Positions 6,692-10,300 of a DNA stretch of 10,300 nt are shown here, piece after piece. The position numbers and the translations under genes were made by a program. The notes beneath the pieces are model-generated. The model was not told the DNA's origin. It saw nothing but the letters and a program-made list of their open reading frames with translations, and did not search any database. Each line of letters opens with the position of its first letter. Within the stretch, counting starts at the first letter, position 1. Source of the DNA: Pseudomonadota bacterium (lineage in GTDB: Bacteria > Pseudomonadota > Alphaproteobacteria > Rhizobiales > Kaistiaceae); the NCBI GenBank assembly GCA_023392225.1, contig JAEVZM010000195.1:1-10300 (forward strand), given 5' to 3'.

Positions 6692-7720
6692 ATGAGCGAT
6701 TTCGAAATGTCGCCGCGGTCGCGGCGCGACTTCTTCAAGATGGCCGGTGGGTCCGCGATGGCGATGGCCGCGCTCGGCGGTATCGGGATTTCACCGGCGC
6801 TGGCCGCCGAGATGGCGACGGGCCGTTCCGAGAAGCCATTGAAGGCCGCCTTCTCCAACGCCGGCCTTCAGGCCAGCTGGTGCGCGCAGGGCAAGGCCGC
6901 CGCTGAGCATTGGGGCAAGCTGTTCAACGTCGACGTCACCTGGTTTGACGGCCAGCTCGACGCCACCAAGCAGCGCGCCGCCGTCGACAACATGGCCTCG
7001 CAGGACTGGGACTTCGTCGCCATCCAGGCGTTTGGCATCGGCACGCTGACGGCGCCGGTCCAGAAAATGATCGATGCCGGCATCCCGGTCATCGACATGG
7101 ACACGCTGATCGCGCCGCTCGAGTCGATCAACGTCCACACCTTCCTCGCCCCGGACAACGAGTTCATGGGCGCCTCCATGACCCAGGCCCTGGTCACCGC
7201 CATGGGCGGCAAGGGCACCATGGTCATGACCCAGGGCGCGCTCGGCCACACCGGCGCCCAGGGCCGTGCCCGCGGCTTCGAGTCGGTCGTGAAGCAGTAC
7301 CCGGACATCGAGGTCCTCGACACGCAGCCGGCGGACTGGGACGTCTCCAAGGTGGCCCGCATCTGGGACACGCTCCTCACCAAGTATCCGGTGATCAACG
7401 GCGCCTTCTTCCACAATGACGACATGGCGCTCGCCGCCGCCGAGGTGATGAAGCGCCGCAACCGCACCGAGACCCTGATCGGTGGTGTCGACGCCATGCC
7501 GCCGGCGATCGAGGCCGTCCTCGAAGGCCGCATGCTCGGTACCGTCCGCAACCCGTCCTGCCGTATCCATGGCGGCGCGATCGTCGCCGGCGTGGCCGCG
7601 GTCAATGGCGGCGAGAAGACCGGTGAGGGCATCCCGAAGAACATCGTGACCGACGGTCCGGTCGTCACCAAGGCGAACGGCGAAGGCATGCTCTGGATGC
7701 AGAAGCACTACCTCATCTAG
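6692..7720 (+). CDS. Periplasmic substrate-binding protein of a sugar-type ABC importer, Tat-exported
   Basis: A 342-residue periplasmic binding protein of the ribose/galactose-binding (RbsB-like) type that captures ligand for the ATPase and permease encoded next. The N-terminus is a twin-arginine signal: SPRSRRDFFKMAGG (7-20, with S-R-R-D-F-F-K), a small-residue core (21-34) and a PALAAE cleavage region near 39. The mature part shows alternating strand-helix pattern with family landmarks: the KAAFSNAGLQASWCAQGKAA entry strand and helix (51-70), DFVAIQA (107-113), AGIPVIDMDT (129-138), GHTGAQGRARGFESVV (185-200), INGAFFHNDDMALAAAEVM (235-253), and IGGVDAMPPAIEAV (263-276). It is first in the operon behind a strong ribosome binding site. 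The ligand is probably a sugar or polyol by family, but no nearby catabolic gene identifies it. Tat use implies the protein folds in the cytoplasm before export, which is less common for this family than Sec. Confidence 0.92.
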   Translation: MSDFEMSPRSRRDFFKMAGGSAMAMAALGGIGISPALAAEMATGRSEKPLKAAFSNAGLQASWCAQGKAAAEHWGKLFNVDVTWFDGQLDATKQRAAVDNMASQDWDFVAIQAFGIGTLTAPVQKMIDAGIPVIDMDTLIAPLESINVHTFLAPDNEFMGASMTQALVTAMGGKGTMVMTQGALGHTGAQGRARGFESVVKQYPDIEVLDTQPADWDVSKVARIWDTLLTKYPVINGAFFHNDDMALAAAEVMKRRNRTETLIGGVDAMPPAIEAVLEGRMLGTVRNPSCRIHGGAIVAGVAAVNGGEKTGEGIPKNIVTDGPVVTKANGEGMLWMQKHYLI

Positions 7721-7748
7721 TCGGCGTCCAGGACAGAAGTCGCATACG

Positions 7749-9251
7749 ATGACAGACAGCAGCGACAAGCCGCTGCTCGAAATGATCGGCATCTCGAAGT
7801 CGTTTGGCGGTGTCCAGGCGCTTCGGGATGTCGACTTTTCGCTCTACCCCGGCGAGATCCACGGTCTCGTCGGGGAGAACGGCGCGGGCAAGTCGACGAC
7901 GATGAAGATCATCGCCGGCGTGCATCACGGCTACGAAGGCGTCATGAAGCTGGACGGCAAGGAAGTGCACTTCCGGTCCGCCCGCGACGCGCTCGATGCC
8001 GGCGTCGGCATGGTTCACCAGGAGCTGAGCATCGTTCCGGACCTCACGGTCGCGGAAAACGTGTTCCTCGGCATGCAGCCGCTCACTGCGCTCGGCACGG
8101 TCGACTGGGGCCGAATGGTGCGCGAATCGCGCGAGCACCTGTCCCGCCTCGGCATCGACGTCGACCCGCGGATGACCATCGGCGACCTGCCGATCGGCCT
8201 CCAGCAGCTCATCGAGATCGCCCGCGTGCTGTCGTCGGGCGCCCGCATCATCATCCTCGACGAGCCGACCTCGGCGCTCTCTCCGCCGGAGGTCGAGCGC
8301 CTTTTCGCGATGCTGCGAAAGCTCAAGACCGAGGGCAAGACCTTCGTCTTCATCTCGCATTTCCTCGACGACATCCTCAGCATCTCCGACAAGGTCACGA
8401 TCTTCCGCAACGGCCAGAAGGTGCTGACCTCCCCGGTCGCGGAGATCGACAAGCGCCGCGTCATCGAGAACATGATCGGCACCGGCCACCGGGAGCTCGA
8501 GGAGAGCTATACCGGCGAGATCAGGCTCGACACCCGCTTCGACGCACCGGTGGTGATGGAGGCCGAGCACCTCTCGGTCGACCGGGCCTTCAACAACGTC
8601 TCGCTCAAGGTGCGGGCCGGCGAAGTGCTGGGCATCTACGGCTTCATGGGCTGCGGCCAGCTCGAGCTCGCCCGTGCCCTGTTCGGCAAGATCCGCGCGG
8701 ACGGCACCATCACCCTCGACGGCGAGCCGGTGCGGCTGACGCGGACCTCGGTGGCGCGCGGCAAGGGCATAGCCTTCGTCCCCGAGAGCCGGCGGGCGAT
8801 GCTGTTCCACCACGAGCCGCTCTACAAGAACATGTCGATCAGCATTCTCGATCGCATCTCGAAGTGGCTGCTCAAACCGTCCGCCGAGCGCAAGATCGCG
8901 GATACCCACATCCAGAACCTGCGGATCCGCACGCCCGGGCCGAACCAGCTGCTCGGCAACCTCTCGGGCGGCAATCAGCAGAAGGTCGCCCTCGCCAAGT
9001 GGCTGACCCACGAGCCCAAGGTCCTCATCCTCTCCGAGCCGACCCGGGGCATGGACGTCGGCGCCAAGGAGGATGTGGTCCGCATCGTGCGCGGGCTGCG
9101 CGACAAGGGGATCGGCGTCGTCGTGGTCTCGACGGAGCCGGAGACGGTGCTGTCGCTCGCCGACCGCATCCTGGTGATGAAGAAGGGCGAGATCGTGCGC
9201 GAGTTCGCCGGCGATACCGTGAGCAAGGATCGGCTGCTGGAAGCGGCCTGA
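7749..9251 (+). CDS. Tandem-ABC sugar importer ATPase (RbsA/MglA type)
   Basis: A 500-residue cytoplasmic ATPase with two ABC domains in one chain, powering the importer. Domain 1 (about 9-245) has a canonical Walker A (GENGAGKST, 42-50), a Q-loop region MVHQELSIVPDLTVAENVFLG (88-108), Walker B with catalytic Glu (ILDEPTSAL, 169-177) and an H-loop (ISHFLDD, 202-208). Its signature is degenerate: LPIGLQQ (147-153). Domain 2 (about 268-500) has a degenerate Walker A (GFMGCGQLE, 298-306, without the Lys), a canonical signature LSGGNQQKV (405-413), and a Walker B in which the usual Asp is Ser (ILSEPTRGMDVGAK, 427-440). Its H-loop His is absent (STEPETV). Domain 2 Walker A loss is normal in this family; the Walker B Ser and the LPIGL signature push the second composite site further from activity. 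It follows the binding protein by 28 bases with a weak ribosome binding site (GAAG, 7736-7739) and precedes the permease by 11 bases. Confidence 0.95.
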   Translation: MTDSSDKPLLEMIGISKSFGGVQALRDVDFSLYPGEIHGLVGENGAGKSTTMKIIAGVHHGYEGVMKLDGKEVHFRSARDALDAGVGMVHQELSIVPDLTVAENVFLGMQPLTALGTVDWGRMVRESREHLSRLGIDVDPRMTIGDLPIGLQQLIEIARVLSSGARIIILDEPTSALSPPEVERLFAMLRKLKTEGKTFVFISHFLDDILSISDKVTIFRNGQKVLTSPVAEIDKRRVIENMIGTGHRELEESYTGEIRLDTRFDAPVVMEAEHLSVDRAFNNVSLKVRAGEVLGIYGFMGCGQLELARALFGKIRADGTITLDGEPVRLTRTSVARGKGIAFVPESRRAMLFHHEPLYKNMSISILDRISKWLLKPSAERKIADTHIQNLRIRTPGPNQLLGNLSGGNQQKVALAKWLTHEPKVLILSEPTRGMDVGAKEDVVRIVRGLRDKGIGVVVVSTEPETVLSLADRILVMKKGEIVREFAGDTVSKDRLLEAA

Positions 9252-9262
9252 GGGGGATTTCG

Positions 9263-10291
9263 ATGTCCGATACTGGAACGGCGGTGATCCGTCACGGCGG
9301 AGCCGTCAACTGGATCCGCGGGCAGATGCGCAACATCGCGCCGTTCGTGACGCTGATCGCGCTGGTGCTCTTCTTCAGCTTCTCGAGCGATTCCTTCCTC
9401 ACGTCGGCCAATTTCTGGAACATTCTGAACCAGATCTCGATCACCGCGATCATCGCGGTGGGCCTGACCTTCGTGATCCTCTGCGCCGAGATCGACCTCT
9501 CCGTTGCCGCCGTCGCCAACGTCACCGGCATCGTGGTCGCGTTCTTCACGCTCCAGGAAAGCTACGTCAACATCGCCAATCTACCGCTTCCGGGCGCTTT
9601 CGCGATCCTGATCGCGCTCGCGGTCTGCGTCACGATCGGCCTGGTGACGGCCTTCGGCGTGACCATGATCGGCATCCCGTCCTTCATAATGACGCTCGCC
9701 ATCATGCAGATCGCCGACGGCATGTCGGCGCTCTTCGTGCGCGGCCAGATCGCCTATGCCGTGCCCCCGCTGGTCCAGACGCTCGGCGCCGGCTCGGTCT
9801 ACGGCGTGCCTTGGATCGTCATCGTCGCCGGGCTCTTCCTGCTCGTCGCGCACCTCGTGCTCACCTACACCCGCTTCGGCCGCTACGTGTACATGGTCGG
9901 TGGCAACCGCGAGGCGGCCGAGTACTCGGGCGTCAACGTCAAGTTCATCATCGGCGCGGTGCTGGTCATCGGCGCCGTGTGCTCCGGCGTCGCCGGCATG
10001 GTCGGCGTCGCCTATTTCGGCAGCGCGCAGCAGAACGAGTTCACGCCGTACCTCCTCGACGCCATCGCGGCGGTGGTCGTCGGCGGCACCAGCCTCTTCG
10101 GCGGCCGCGGCGGCATCCCCAACACGATCGTCGGCCTCCTAGTCCTCGGCGTTCTCAACAACGGCCTCGACCACATCCAGATCGACCCGTTCCTGAAGGT
10201 GCTGATCCGCGGCCTGATCCTCCTCGCGGCGCTGGTCATCAACGTCTACGCGCAGAAGCTCCGCTCGCAGACCGAAGCCTTGAGCGAGTGA
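9263..10291 (+). CDS. Sugar-type ABC importer permease (RbsC family)
   Basis: A 342-residue inner-membrane permease, expected to work as a homodimer with the adjacent ATPase. The ATG at 9263 follows GGGGGA (9252-9257), which directly follows the ATPase stop, so translation is probably coupled. About eight to ten hydrophobic segments are visible, including about 27-42, 58-76, 84-97, 111-135, 137-152, 182-201, 226-251, 264-279, 286-298 and 312-330. RbsC-family landmarks are present: NILNQISITAIIAVGLTFVI (53-72) running into the IDLS motif, IGIPSFIMTLA (136-146), FGRYVYMVGGNREAAEYSGV (205-224) as the cytoplasmic coupling region, and AIAAVVVGGTSLFGGRGG (267-284). The IDLS motif is preceded by CAE (74-76) instead of the more common GG, suggesting a subfamily distinct from classic ribose permeases. 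The gene ends nine bases before the window edge, so more operon genes may follow. Confidence 0.94.
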   Translation: MSDTGTAVIRHGGAVNWIRGQMRNIAPFVTLIALVLFFSFSSDSFLTSANFWNILNQISITAIIAVGLTFVILCAEIDLSVAAVANVTGIVVAFFTLQESYVNIANLPLPGAFAILIALAVCVTIGLVTAFGVTMIGIPSFIMTLAIMQIADGMSALFVRGQIAYAVPPLVQTLGAGSVYGVPWIVIVAGLFLLVAHLVLTYTRFGRYVYMVGGNREAAEYSGVNVKFIIGAVLVIGAVCSGVAGMVGVAYFGSAQQNEFTPYLLDAIAAVVVGGTSLFGGRGGIPNTIVGLLVLGVLNNGLDHIQIDPFLKVLIRGLILLAALVINVYAQKLRSQTEALSE

Positions 10292-10300
10292 CCATCGGGC

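Noticed and set aside
6559..6906. 115-codon plus-strand frame overlapping the start of the binding-protein gene
   Set aside because: It overlaps the Tat signal region in another frame, its start has no convincing ribosome binding site, and its Arg/Gly-rich translation looks like shadow sequence.
7713..9011. Long minus-strand open frame (432 codons) opposite the ABC ATPase
   Set aside because: The plus strand carries an unambiguous double ABC protein. The antisense translation is Asp/His/Arg/Leu-rich with no motif.
1..10300. Mobile elements, CRISPR arrays, tRNA genes or defence genes
   Set aside because: No tandem repeat array, transposase, integrase, tRNA-like cloverleaf or defence-associated protein motif was seen on either strand.

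Overview
The window looks like chromosomal DNA from a high-GC alphaproteobacterium, most likely of the Hyphomicrobiales (Rhizobiales). The grounds are the strong G/C bias at third codon positions, a TolC whose C-terminal end (a YDPSEHYYAVRDKW-type motif followed by LRTPDGR) is typical of that group, and the general style of the proteins. This placement is an inference from sequence style. No rRNA, tRNA, IS element, phage gene or CRISPR array was seen. The window holds seven protein genes and is mostly ordinary housekeeping and transport DNA. I did not find a convincing undescribed system, but several local oddities are listed.

Layout, left to right. (1) 1-3491, plus strand: a large membrane protein with a central spermidine-synthase-like (SAM-fold) domain, cut off by the left edge. 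Its stop codon overlaps the ATG of a secreted alpha/beta-hydrolase-like protein (ATGA overlap), so the two look translationally coupled. (2) 3492-3533: a 42-base gap between convergent genes with two hairpins. (3) 3534-4922, minus strand: a TolC-family outer-membrane channel, best started at a GTG. (4) 4923-5345: a 423-base divergent intergenic region with a plausible sigma70-type promoter for tolC, an inverted repeat, and a strong hairpin just upstream of rnd. (5) 5346-6494, plus strand: ribonuclease D (rnd). (6) 6495-6691: a 197-base gap with palindromes, a lower-GC patch and a good ribosome binding site. (7) 6692-10291, plus strand: a three-gene carbohydrate-type ABC importer, in the order binding protein, double-domain ATPase, permease, with gaps of 28 and 11 bases.

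How the genes work together. The last three genes form one importer of the ribose/galactoside family (CUT2). A Tat-exported periplasmic binding protein delivers a ligand, probably a sugar or polyol, to a permease homodimer powered by a tandem-ABC ATPase in which only one of the two composite ATP sites looks catalytic. No catabolic gene or regulator lies in the window to name the substrate. TolC and RNase D are transcribed away from each other and are not evidently linked in function. The membrane synthase-like protein and its coupled secreted hydrolase-like partner are the least understood pair.
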